NCBI GenBank assembly: GCA_903840165.1
Contig: CAIMEY010000043.1
Location: 1-64,000, forward strand
DNA: 64,000 bases
Direction of reading: 5' to 3'
Source: an uncultured Myxococcales bacterium
GTDB taxonomy: Bacteria; Myxococcota_A; UBA9042
In this document: positions 26,453 through 36,200 of the stretch, one piece after another
How positions within the stretch are numbered: position 1 is the first letter of the stretch
How the letters are laid out: the number at the start of each line of letters is the position of its first letter
Made by a program: the position numbers and the translations under genes
The notes under the pieces: model-generated
What the model was told of the DNA's origin: nothing
What the model saw: the letters and a program-made list of their open reading frames with translations, nothing else
Databases searched by the model: none

Positions 26453-29026
26453 ATGCAAGCAAAGAACTTGAATCTATGGACGCTATTGGCCCTGCTATGG
26501 CAGGTTCTACCCTGTAGTCTGCAGGCTGAACCGCTTGATCAGGAAAGACGATTTCTCGACGACAGCCTGCCGACTCAGGAGCCGCGGCCTCGTCTGCAGG
26601 ACGTGCAGCACCTGGACCTGGACCTGCGCGTCGACCTTCAGGCCGGGCAGGTGCGTGGCACGGCAACGTATCGCGGCCGGTTGCTGGCGCCAACGCCGAG
26701 CCTGCTCTTTCATGCCGCGCTGGAAGTCGATGTTACGCAAGCAGAATGGCTGAATGGCGACAAAACAACGGCCGCCATCTTTACCCGCAATGGCGACGAA
26801 TTGCATGTGACGCTGCCATCGGCGCAGGGTGCAGGTAACTGGCTGCTAAGATTGACTTTTGTTGCGATGCCTCAGCGCGGCTTTGTCTTTGTTCGGCCCA
26901 GCCCGGATGCGGCTGATCGTCCGCTACATGCCTGGACTCAAGGGGAAACACAGGAAGCGCGTCACTGGCTGCCCTGTCCCGATGACCCAGATGAGCGTCT
27001 GACCTGGGACGTCGCTGTGACGGCGCCGGCTCCGGACGTTGTGATCTCCGGTGGGCGACTAATCGGGCGCAAGGTGCAGGCTGGCCAAGCGACCACAAAC
27101 TACAAAATGGCCAGTGAATTGCCGGTGTACCTGCTGACCATCGTTATTGGGCCCTTTGTCGAAGTCGTCCATCCCCATGCGCAATTTGCCAGTCATTCTT
27201 ATGTCTTGGCAGACAAGCGCGAGGACGCGGCGCGAGCTTTTGTGCGCTTGCCGCAAATGCTTGAGTTCTTCAGCCATCGCCTTGGCGTTGCCTATCCTTG
27301 GGGCAGCTATGGCCAAGTTGCCGTTGGCGAATTCACCTTTGGCGGCATGGAAAATGCCTCGATGACAACCCTGGCTGACCGGCACATTCCGGACGCCCGC
27401 CAAGCCTTGGACCACCCGGCGGACGGCTTGATGGCCCACGAGTTGGCCCACCAATGGTTTGGCGATTTGCGGACTTGCCGGACATGGGCCGATATCTGGC
27501 TGCAGGAAGGCGGCGCAAGTTATGCCACAGCCCTATGGTTTGAGCACGCGCACGGGCCTGACCGTTTGGCCGAGGCGCTCGACCAAGATCGTCAAGGGTA
27601 TTTCAATGAATCTGCGCAGTATGCGCGCCCCGTGGTCACCGACCGGTATGCCGATGCCGATGACCTGTTTGACGGCCATACCTACGCCAAGGGCGCGTGG
27701 GTGCTGCATATGTTGCGGGCAAAGCTGGGCGATGAAGCCTTCTTTGCCGGCCTGCAAGCCTTTTTCAAGGCGGGCCCCGCAAGTGCGGAGACCGACGACC
27801 TGCGCCACGCTTTGGAGCAAGCCTCGGGCCAAAGTTTGCGCGGCTTCTTTACGCGGTGGTTGCGCCAGGCGGGCTATCCAAAGCTCGAGGCCAAGGTGCG
27901 CTATGACAGTTCTTTTAAGCAGTTGCAGATCGACGTCGCCCAGGTCCAGCGTGTCGGGCCCCTCGAACCGCTCTTTGACCTTGACCTACCGATCGCCGTG
28001 CGCAGCCAGGCCAAAGGCGCTCCGGTGCTCCATCACCTCAGGCTGCACAAGGCCAGTGGGTCGCTGACAATTCCCTGCGAAAAGCGTCCTGAACTCATTG
28101 AGTTTGATCCGCAAATGACCCTGCTGGCCCACTGGCAGGTGCAGGCCGGGCCGGACGATTTGGCGGCGATGCGCGATGCCAGTACCAGTGCCGATGTGCG
28201 TTTGAGGGCTGTGCGCGACTTGGCCCGCGACCTCAGTAGCGGTCGGGCCATGGAGGCCTTACTTCGCGCTTTGACTACAGATTCAGCGCGTCACGTCCGT
28301 GCAGCGGCCGCCCAGGCCTTGGGGCACGCGGCGCGATCGACCGTTCGCGATCCTTTACAGCGGGCGGCGCGAACCGACGCCGAGGCCATGGTTCGGGCCG
28401 CAGCCTTACAAGCACTTGGCGATATTCAGGATTTGGCGGCCTTGCCGGTGGTGGAACAGGCAGCCAAGCTAGACCAGAGTTATGCTTGTCAAACCGCGGC
28501 ATTACGTGCCGCCTTTGCCCTGGATCGCATTGGCAGTCGGGATTTGCTCTTGACGGCGTTGACCTGGCCTTCGCACGGCGCGCAAGTTCAGGTCCAGGCT
28601 TTGGAATTGCTGGGCAGCCTTGCCGATGTGCGCGACAAGGAACTGATTCTGGCGGCGACGCAGGCGGGCCGCGGGGCCGACATGCGTCAAGGCGCCCTGG
28701 CGGCACTGGCAAGTTTTGCCTTGCACCATCCGCCTTTGCAGGACGAACTGACACCGCCCCTGCGCCAAGCCCTGCAGGACCCGAACCATCGCGTGCGCCA
28801 GGCGGCGACCCAGGCTCTGGTGCTGCTCGACCTGCCGACCAGCCGCGATGTGCTGCAGGCAGCGGCAGATCGTGAGCCATTGCGCAGGCTTGCAGAACAG
28901 ATGCGCCACGCCGCCGCTCAACTCGGCCATGGGCAACCTGTGCAGGATCGATTGAGGCAGCTGGAGGACCAACTGCGCTCCTTGCAAAAGGAAATGGGCG
29001 AACGCAAACAAGGCAGTCATGGCTAA
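26453..29026 (+). CDS. M1-family metallo-aminopeptidase with C-terminal HEAT repeats, exported
   Basis: 857 residues. A Sec signal peptide (LWTLLALLWQVLPCSLQA-E) opens the protein. An N-terminal beta-saddle domain is followed by the exopeptidase motif GGMENAS (Gly297 onward) and the zinc motif HELAH (329-333), with the third ligand Glu in WLQEGGASY. The M1 catalytic part ends around residue 480. From about residue 566 at least five HEAT-like helix pairs follow (for example VRAAAAQALGHAAR and VRQAATQALVLLDL), and the last 30 residues form a coiled coil (RLRQLEDQLRSLQKEMGER). The M1 part resembles leukotriene-A4-hydrolase/ERAP-type enzymes in miniature. It overlaps the next gene by eight bases. 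Periplasmic peptide trimming is the likely role. Confidence 0.88.
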   Translation: MQAKNLNLWTLLALLWQVLPCSLQAEPLDQERRFLDDSLPTQEPRPRLQDVQHLDLDLRVDLQAGQVRGTATYRGRLLAPTPSLLFHAALEVDVTQAEWLNGDKTTAAIFTRNGDELHVTLPSAQGAGNWLLRLTFVAMPQRGFVFVRPSPDAADRPLHAWTQGETQEARHWLPCPDDPDERLTWDVAVTAPAPDVVISGGRLIGRKVQAGQATTNYKMASELPVYLLTIVIGPFVEVVHPHAQFASHSYVLADKREDAARAFVRLPQMLEFFSHRLGVAYPWGSYGQVAVGEFTFGGMENASMTTLADRHIPDARQALDHPADGLMAHELAHQWFGDLRTCRTWADIWLQEGGASYATALWFEHAHGPDRLAEALDQDRQGYFNESAQYARPVVTDRYADADDLFDGHTYAKGAWVLHMLRAKLGDEAFFAGLQAFFKAGPASAETDDLRHALEQASGQSLRGFFTRWLRQAGYPKLEAKVRYDSSFKQLQIDVAQVQRVGPLEPLFDLDLPIAVRSQAKGAPVLHHLRLHKASGSLTIPCEKRPELIEFDPQMTLLAHWQVQAGPDDLAAMRDASTSADVRLRAVRDLARDLSSGRAMEALLRALTTDSARHVRAAAAQALGHAARSTVRDPLQRAARTDAEAMVRAAALQALGDIQDLAALPVVEQAAKLDQSYACQTAALRAAFALDRIGSRDLLLTALTWPSHGAQVQVQALELLGSLADVRDKELILAATQAGRGADMRQGALAALASFALHHPPLQDELTPPLRQALQDPNHRVRQAATQALVLLDLPTSRDVLQAAADREPLRRLAEQMRHAAAQLGHGQPVQDRLRQLEDQLRSLQKEMGERKQGSHG

Positions 29027-29609
29027 CCCTGACCCCAGGATCGTAACCAACCCTGATTCCCGGATCGCTGCGCCACGATGGCTCTTGTGGGCGGCTGCAG
29101 CTGCGCTAGTGGTCGCGGCGCTGCTTGTCGTCATAGACAGCCAGCAACACATTGACTTTGCTCCACTTTTAGATCGTCCGGCGCCCGGTTTTGCTTTGCC
29201 TTTACTCGGTGATGCCGACCGCCGCCAAGGATTGCGCCGTGGTCCTCAGGACAGCCGCGGCCGAGTCCTCTTGCTGCATTTTTGGGCGCCGTCCTGTCAG
29301 CCGTGCGTCGAAGAACTCGAGCAATGGCAGGCAATTGAACGCGATGGTCGCCGCCACGGCTATGACGTTTTGCTGGTTGGCGGGGACGACACGGAGGCGC
29401 TGCTGCCCCTCTTGCGGGCCAAGGCTCCAGGGGTGCCAGCCGTGGTCGACGCGACCGGCTCGGGCTTTTCTGCTTTTGGTATCAACGGTATTCCTGCAAC
29501 GGTCGTGATCGACGGCAAGGGCATTGTCCGCCAATTCCTGCAGGGTCGCCGCACGCCAGCTGCTTATGCCGCCGCCGCCAAACGGTATGTGGGCGAGGTT
29601 CGGCGCTAA
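29019..29609 (+). CDS. Membrane-anchored TlpA/ResA-like thioredoxin-fold protein
   Basis: 196 residues. A short cytoplasmic head is followed by a transmembrane anchor (WLLWAAAAALVVAALLVVI, 21-39) and a periplasmic thioredoxin-fold domain. The redox motif is CQPC (Cys93 and Cys96) in HFWAPSCQPCVEEL. The cis-Pro segment is INGIPATVVIDGKG. Such proteins reduce or shuffle disulfides outside the cytoplasmic membrane, in cytochrome c maturation or for particular client proteins. Its start lies inside the M1 aminopeptidase gene (eight-base overlap), so the two are co-translated. No cytochrome maturation gene is nearby. Its stop overlaps the stop of the convergent TamA gene. Confidence 0.88.
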   Translation: MANPDPRIVTNPDSRIAAPRWLLWAAAAALVVAALLVVIDSQQHIDFAPLLDRPAPGFALPLLGDADRRQGLRRGPQDSRGRVLLLHFWAPSCQPCVEELEQWQAIERDGRRHGYDVLLVGGDDTEALLPLLRAKAPGVPAVVDATGSGFSAFGINGIPATVVIDGKGIVRQFLQGRRTPAAYAAAAKRYVGEVRR

Positions 29610-32600
29610 AAGCTATAGAGAATGCCCCATTGCAGGCGACCGTAGGGCGAATCGGCGATGCAGGTGGCGCTGCTGGTGGGCAAGTCTCGGCAGCGCGAGT
29701 CGACCGGAAAACCATAGTCTAATCGCAGGGGTATCTGTCCTGATAGCAGCATGCGAATGCCGACGCCGACGCCATGGCGGAAGGACGCCGGGTGCAAGTC
29801 CTGAATTTGTTCACCCATTGCGCCGAAGTCCCAGAACGCCGAGCCCCATAGGCCCGCGCCGCGAAATAGGGGAAAGCGCAGTTCGACCGCACCATTGGCG
29901 ACTAGATTACCACTAGTTACAACAACATCGCCGGCTTGAGGCTGTTCGCAACCGGCAGCTGTGCCGATGTAGACGTAGGAGCCTGTGGCGGCGTCCCCAC
30001 GGCGGGCCTTGGTGCAGCCTCGGGCGTCGTACTGGCGCAAGCCGTAATCGTCATAGCCGCGCAAGCCAAACTGGCCACCAAGGCGAAAACGCTCCGTAGG
30101 CGGCAATTCCTGTTTAGTTTTATCCGCTTCCAAAGACCATCCGTTGCCGGCGTGGCCCAGAAGCGCCAGTGTTACGGAGGAGCCGAGTTGGAAAAAGGCC
30201 TTGCCCGTGATGTCCCACTTGATGAATTTTACGCTGCAAAACGTTAGTGTTGTTGTGGAGTTATCAGCATCGGAACAGTGCAGCTTTGGAATCTTGATGG
30301 CGCTCTGGATCAGCGGAATGGCAGCTGTCAAGTAAAAACCACGGGTTGGGTTCAGCGGGCTGTCCGTGCCGTCGTAGGTCAACCGCGGAATCAGCTGATA
30401 TTGGGGATTGAAGCCGGCATAGTCCGCAGAAGTCTTGCTGTTTCCGCTGGCGACCACGAAGTTCGGCTCTTCTGGCTGCTTGAAGCGAATGCCGCCAACG
30501 TCGGTCCCGAGCGACGTAGCCAACCGCCCGAAACGACGGCTTAATTCAGCCAGCGCGCCGAATTTGTCAATGTCCACGGCCTCAATCGCGTAGTCGTGGA
30601 CCAGGTAGGGAGCCGTCAAGCGCAGACCGAAATCGCTGCCGAACAGTCGGGCGTCGTAGTAGGACGGCATCAGGGTCATGAACCGCACGAAAGATAAGCT
30701 TTTTTCCAAGATTCCGTCAGGGTGGGAACCCGTGGTGCAGTGGCCCAACTCAGCAATCGGCCCCACCGTGTCTGGGCGATTTTGGTCAGGCTCGCATTGC
30801 ACATAAGGGGGCCAGAGGTTGCCACCGACCTTGAGCGGTATCCGAAATTCCTTAGCAGTATTGAGGAAGTTACGGTTGACATAGGTCGCCTCCCCCAGAA
30901 ACAGCACGCTCGGCAACGTCATGCCCACGGACTGCCCATAGCCCAAGGCGACGCGGTCGGCGCTAGACACCAAATGCCCAACCAGGTCAAAGATCACCGT
31001 CTGCGAACTAGGCACTTCACCAGCGGAATTTGGTTGGTGGTTGCGTCCTAGCGTCGCCAGAGACCGCTGGGTGTTCACTGTTTGCAGGCCACCAGCAAAC
31101 TCCATGTAACGATTTGGACTTTCGACCACTTGCACCACCACGGCAAGGCGCTTGCGCGGTGGATCTTCCGTTTGGCCGATGTAGCGCAGGGCCACCTGGG
31201 TAAAAACGCCAAGGTTTCGCAGACGTCGCTGCGATTCGAACAGCGCTGCTTCGGAGTAAGGTTGGCCAATGTGCGGCAAATCGCGGAGGATCACGGCCTC
31301 GGTGGTTTGAAAGTTGCCAAGGACAAAAACCTCACCAATATCAGCCTGTTCTCCCTCCTCAATGGCCAATCGGACATCCACCCGCGCGGCGCTCATCGCT
31401 TCGGGCGTGCACAGGGTCGTTGGCCGTTCGGGCTGATGCGACGTGCAGTAAGCCTTGATTGTCATGCGAAAATAGCCGTTGTTGCGGTAGCGACCGCTCA
31501 CCGCTGCGGTGGCCTTTTCCAGTACCGGAAAGCTCAAGACATCGCCGCCGTGAAGGCCAAAAACATCAGTAATTTCACGGCTTGGCACTTGCTTGGCGCC
31601 GTCGATTTGCACTTGACCCAACCGCGTCTGACTGCCCTCGACCACCGGGATTTCCACATAGATGAAGTTCTCGCCATGCAGCTTTCTGATGCGAAACCCG
31701 CCGTTTGGATAGCGGTATTCGTAGATTGTCGCCTCTGGGGTTTCCAGCCTCTTGCGCGTGGTCGCCGCCGTTGGCGTTTCGCCTTCGGGCAGTCCTAGGG
31801 CGCTGTGAAATTGGTAATAGCCTTGTGAAACATAGAATTCGCGCAGGCCATCAAGGTCCGCAAGCAACTGGCCAATTTGCGCGTAACCACCACTGTCAAA
31901 GAAGTCATAGGCCTTGGTGCCGATCACCGTCTTGAGCTTGGCTGGCGCGTAGCCTTGGCTGCCCGGAAAGGAAATACCGCGAACTTGCGAGACAAATCCG
32001 GTCGTGACCCGGTACGTCAAGGCATTTTCCACTTGTTGGCTCAAGGTGGGTGGGACCGGACGCCAGTCCAACTTCACGTCTGCAAACAGGAAACCGCGAT
32101 TGGCCAGCGCCGTCAGCAACTCCTCACGGCCGCGGTCGGCTTCCTCAAAGTCGAACTGGCCGCTTTCGCCAAAGGGTAAGGCGTCGTATAACTCCTTGTC
32201 ATCGCTCAGGGTGTAGCCCTGCCCCTGCTCGCTGCCGGCCTCGTCGCGGACCAGGATGCGCACCACGCTGCAACGGCCCGGATGGATGCGGATGGTCATG
32301 GCGCCACCGAGTTCATGGACGACCTCGACCACCGGGGATGAATAGCCCATACGTCTCAAATAGTTGCGAACATTGTTGCGCGCTCTGTCGGCTTGGCGAC
32401 GGCTAAAGACTTGCACGCCCACTAGGCCACTCTCGTCGCGGACACTGCGTTCCCGGATGCGCGGGCAGATGAGGTCGGCCTGCCGTTCGCTGTCCGTGGG
32501 ATCTGGTAAATCATCAATTATTGCACGGACTTCACTAACACGTTGCCTTTCGCCTTCATCCACCGTCACCTGCACCCGCACCAGACCGGGTTCTGCGGGC

Positions 32601-33265
32601 GTCGCCACGACGGTTACATGGGCATCGTCATAGCCAAGCCTTTGATATAATAGCTGAATTGTTTCCTTCTGCCGTCCGAGTATGGTGGCACCATCGGCCG
32701 TGTCGCGGTCGAGGATGTCGCCCGCACGGATCACGCTTTTTGCTCGCAACTCATCAATAAAAATAGACTTATTGCCGCTGAAATCGACGTGTCGCACCAG
32801 CTCATGGGCTGTGGTGACAAAGGACACCAACGCCTGCCCGCGAGGGTCGAGCGTGCAGCGCGGCTCAATGCGGCGGAACAATCCGAGCAGCCTGAGCCGT
32901 TCGGTTGCCGCCAAAATCTCGCCAGATCGCAGGGTGTTGCCGGGCACGAGGTCGGTCAAGGACAGCAGGCGCGCCTGCCAGCTCGTGCGCTCGTTGCTCA
33001 GGCCGACGATGTCCACCGTGGCGATGCTACGTCCGCGGCAGGTGCGTTCGGCGGCTTCGGGACTTGAGGCCGAGGAGCCTTCGCCGTGGGTTGCAGTACC
33101 TTGATTTGGCAGCGAAACTGGCTGACTCGGGGCGTCGCCAGCGGTAGCGTCCTTGGGCAGGCCCACGCCTTTGTCCTGCAAACCCATGGCTGGCCAAGCT
33201 AGACAGCAGCACAGCGCCGTCCATAGGGCGCAAATCACTGTACGGATGGAGCAATTGCGGCACAT
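29606..33265 (-). CDS. tamA: Omp85-family outer-membrane protein (TamA-type) with about seven POTRA domains
   Basis: 1219 residues, much longer than E. coli TamA (577) or BamA (810). A signal peptide (VICALWTALCCCLAWPAMG) is followed by a linker and a series of POTRA-like units. Their first strands are visible at IATVDIVGL, VRHVDFSGN, VSEVRAIID, VVRILVRDEAG, QVRGISFPG, LGQVQIDGAK and IGEVFVLGN. The 16-strand barrel occupies about the last 430 residues, with RLGGQFGLRGYDDYG containing the conserved RGY/RGF motif of the L6 loop, and ends in the C-terminal Phe expected for BAM substrates. It follows the TamB gene with a TGATG overlap, so it is most likely the outer-membrane partner of TamB, although BamA in an unusual place cannot be ruled out. 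Confidence 0.87.
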   Translation of the reverse strand: MCRNCSIRTVICALWTALCCCLAWPAMGLQDKGVGLPKDATAGDAPSQPVSLPNQGTATHGEGSSASSPEAAERTCRGRSIATVDIVGLSNERTSWQARLLSLTDLVPGNTLRSGEILAATERLRLLGLFRRIEPRCTLDPRGQALVSFVTTAHELVRHVDFSGNKSIFIDELRAKSVIRAGDILDRDTADGATILGRQKETIQLLYQRLGYDDAHVTVVATPAEPGLVRVQVTVDEGERQRVSEVRAIIDDLPDPTDSERQADLICPRIRERSVRDESGLVGVQVFSRRQADRARNNVRNYLRRMGYSSPVVEVVHELGGAMTIRIHPGRCSVVRILVRDEAGSEQGQGYTLSDDKELYDALPFGESGQFDFEEADRGREELLTALANRGFLFADVKLDWRPVPPTLSQQVENALTYRVTTGFVSQVRGISFPGSQGYAPAKLKTVIGTKAYDFFDSGGYAQIGQLLADLDGLREFYVSQGYYQFHSALGLPEGETPTAATTRKRLETPEATIYEYRYPNGGFRIRKLHGENFIYVEIPVVEGSQTRLGQVQIDGAKQVPSREITDVFGLHGGDVLSFPVLEKATAAVSGRYRNNGYFRMTIKAYCTSHQPERPTTLCTPEAMSAARVDVRLAIEEGEQADIGEVFVLGNFQTTEAVILRDLPHIGQPYSEAALFESQRRLRNLGVFTQVALRYIGQTEDPPRKRLAVVVQVVESPNRYMEFAGGLQTVNTQRSLATLGRNHQPNSAGEVPSSQTVIFDLVGHLVSSADRVALGYGQSVGMTLPSVLFLGEATYVNRNFLNTAKEFRIPLKVGGNLWPPYVQCEPDQNRPDTVGPIAELGHCTTGSHPDGILEKSLSFVRFMTLMPSYYDARLFGSDFGLRLTAPYLVHDYAIEAVDIDKFGALAELSRRFGRLATSLGTDVGGIRFKQPEEPNFVVASGNSKTSADYAGFNPQYQLIPRLTYDGTDSPLNPTRGFYLTAAIPLIQSAIKIPKLHCSDADNSTTTLTFCSVKFIKWDITGKAFFQLGSSVTLALLGHAGNGWSLEADKTKQELPPTERFRLGGQFGLRGYDDYGLRQYDARGCTKARRGDAATGSYVYIGTAAGCEQPQAGDVVVTSGNLVANGAVELRFPLFRGAGLWGSAFWDFGAMGEQIQDLHPASFRHGVGVGIRMLLSGQIPLRLDYGFPVDSRCRDLPTSSATCIADSPYGRLQWGILYSF

Positions 33266-36200
33266 CAGTCCAGTGGCACCTTAAAACGGAGCTTGAAATC
33301 GTATTGATCCACCGGCTGTTCAGCTAAACCGCCAACGGTGAGTTGTTGATGCCGCCACAGGCCGTTGAAGGAAAGATTGTCGGACATGCGGAAGGCCACG
33401 GTGGCGCTGTAGCGCGCTTCTTCACGTCCGGTCAAGACCTTGGCCGCCACGGAAATCTGCCGCCCGAGCTGAACCGACCAATCCGTCGTCGCATTGCCCG
33501 AGGTTGGGTCATAGTCGATATTGAAGCGAACTGCATCTAATTGCAGGCCAAAGACGCTCTTGACCACGTCCCGTACGCGCTGTGTGCCTTCATTGAGCGA
33601 GTTGCCCAGCAGCGCGGCGGTGCTGATTTGCGGCGCGCCACCGACGTCATTGCGCCTCTTGCCGGTGAGAAGGATGTACTGAATATCATCGGGAGAATCG
33701 CCCTGATTGGACGAAAACTCCAGCTTGAAGTTCGGGTCCCCGTATACGCCTTGGGCCTTGACCGTGATGACCACGATGTCGTTCTGCGTCGTCGTGTCCA
33801 GGTCAGCGCCGAGCGCCATCTGCGAACGTGACGCGACGTTGGCGCTGCGAATCGGCACATCCGCTTTCATTTCAAGGTTGATCACGGGTCGTGTTGGATC
33901 GCCACGGAAATCCAGCGTCGCCTGTACGACGTCAAAGGCGATGTTTTTAAACACGATTTGGCTGGCACTACCACGTAGCACTTCAACCCGGTCTTGCAGG
34001 CGAATGTCGAACATCGTCCCGGTCACATGCAAGCCAAACTTGGTCGCTAACTCCGCTTTTCCTAGTGGGATTCTTGTAGCGAGATCGAATTGTTCCGCCG
34101 TCGCGGTCAGGTCAAGGTCAATCCATCCAAGCCAAGGCATCGATTCCTTGAGCGGTTTGCTAAACGACTCGACGTTGCGGACAGCGCCATTGCCAAATAC
34201 GCCGCCCAAATTGTCGAAAGATTTGAAGTATCGCCCGTCGTGGACATCCACCGTGCCGCTCAGCGTCATGTCGCGCTTGGCCTCGTCTTGAATGTGCGTG
34301 CCGGTCAGCTGCAGGTGCGAACTGATCGCGACGGCGTACTCCTTAGGCACGCTCCAGGGCAATTCCGCAGTCGTCATGTCTAGATCGATGTCCGTCGGCA
34401 GCAGGAAATCGCGCAGTTCCACCTTGCCCCAGACGCCCCACCGACCTTCGTCAAAGGTGCCCGTCAGCGAGGCCTCTCGCGGCAGATTGACCGATAAGAT
34501 CCCATCATCACTGCTTGTTAGCTTAACCTGTCCTCCCGCGGCAATGGTGATCTCGTGGCCGAACCCGCGCATCGCTACGTGACCGGCCCGCGACTGCACC
34601 GCGCCGGTGATTTGCAACGTGTTCAGCGGCCCTTGCATCAGCAGCCGTCCTTTGTTTTGGCCCGAGATGAGGCAAGAAGTCCTTGGATTCTTTGCAAGTT
34701 CACCATCCGGCAACAGATCAAGCCGCAGGTCCAAGGCAGCTAGCGTCTGCGCCAGCGTGCCCAAGCGCGGAACGTCCAGGGTGCCGGCCGCCGCCAGGGT
34801 CAAAGTCGCCGCCTGCTCGGCCGTCGCACCGAACAAGTATTGGCCACAAATCTCCAGCTGTTCGCGCCCTGACTCGATGAAGGTAGAACCGATGGTCACG
34901 CCTTGGCCATCTGTCCAGATCTCCATCGGAGAAACATTGCGAATATGCTGGGTATTGCCGATGTCGAGGTCGATGCCCGTGCGTGGAACCGTCGTCTTGA
35001 CCCGCCACAGCGGTTTGCCCGGGCGCAGGTCGAGGTCGACTTCCGTCTCTGCCTCGAGTTGCACCTGCGACACCATCGCCGGCTTGTCGCGGCCCAGCAC
35101 GACAAAGGGGTCAAAACGGTCACTTGTCGAGAACTTGAGAACTGCCGTTTGCGGCTTGGACCCGTCAAAAGCCACTTCGCTGCCCGACAAGAGTTTGAAC
35201 CGTTTGAAAAAGGCATCACTGCGAATTTCTAGAGGACCGTCATAGGCTTTGCCCAGATCCAGGTCCGCATCGCCGATGTCGATGTGGTCCCAGCCTAGAC
35301 CACGAATTTCAATAGTCGAATCATCGATTTCCACGCCCTTTCGATCGCCCGTCAGTTCCACATGGCCCTGCACTACGCCGCGCAGGGGCAGTTGGGCCTG
35401 GGCGATAGCCGGCAGCGTCGCCAAATCAATCTCAGGCAGGTCCAAAATGGCCGCAAACTTGCCGCTATTGGTATGGAATTCTCCAGACAATTGCGCCATC
35501 TCGCCATTCCAGAGTTGGGCCTCCAAGCCGTGAAGCACCAACGCTGGTCCGTGGATCGCTAACACCGCAGAAACTTTTGGAAATGCGTACCCTTGGGCTT
35601 TGAGCTGGCGCAGGGCAATGTGGGCATCAAAGACCATGCTGCGGCGAATGTCTTCAAGATCAAAACGAATTCGCCCTTCACTAAGGTTTGCTTGGCCGCT
35701 GATATCGCGCACGCCCAGGCGTGGCAGCACCGTGCCCAGTTCCACGCCATCGACCGTCAGCGCATCGACAGAAACGCTTTGATGCGTAGGCCTTTCACCC
35801 GGTTGGTTGATAAGCTTGGCGTGCACCTGGGCGGACACGCGCGCCACATTGCTGTCGACTTGGAGCCCGCCCAAAGAAAGAATCCCTTTGTTAAAGCCCA
35901 ATTGGGCCCTTGCCGAGCGAATTTCCCAGTTCCGGTAGGTCACATGGTTCAAAGAAAGCGCGCCGAGTACGTGCGGATCCTCAAAATCACCAGTGAATTT
36001 GCTGGGTGTCAGTTGCAGCGAGCCACCGACGCCACGAACGCCCAGCGGAGTCAGGATGTGCGATAAATCTGCTATATTTGCAGATACTTGTAGCGTCATG
36101 TCGCCGCCCGCCAAGGCCAGTTGGCCATCGGCCTTGACCCAGCTATGCCCAGGCCCCTTGCTGGCCTCGCGCCCAACCCCGGAACGCAGCCAAGCGTTGT

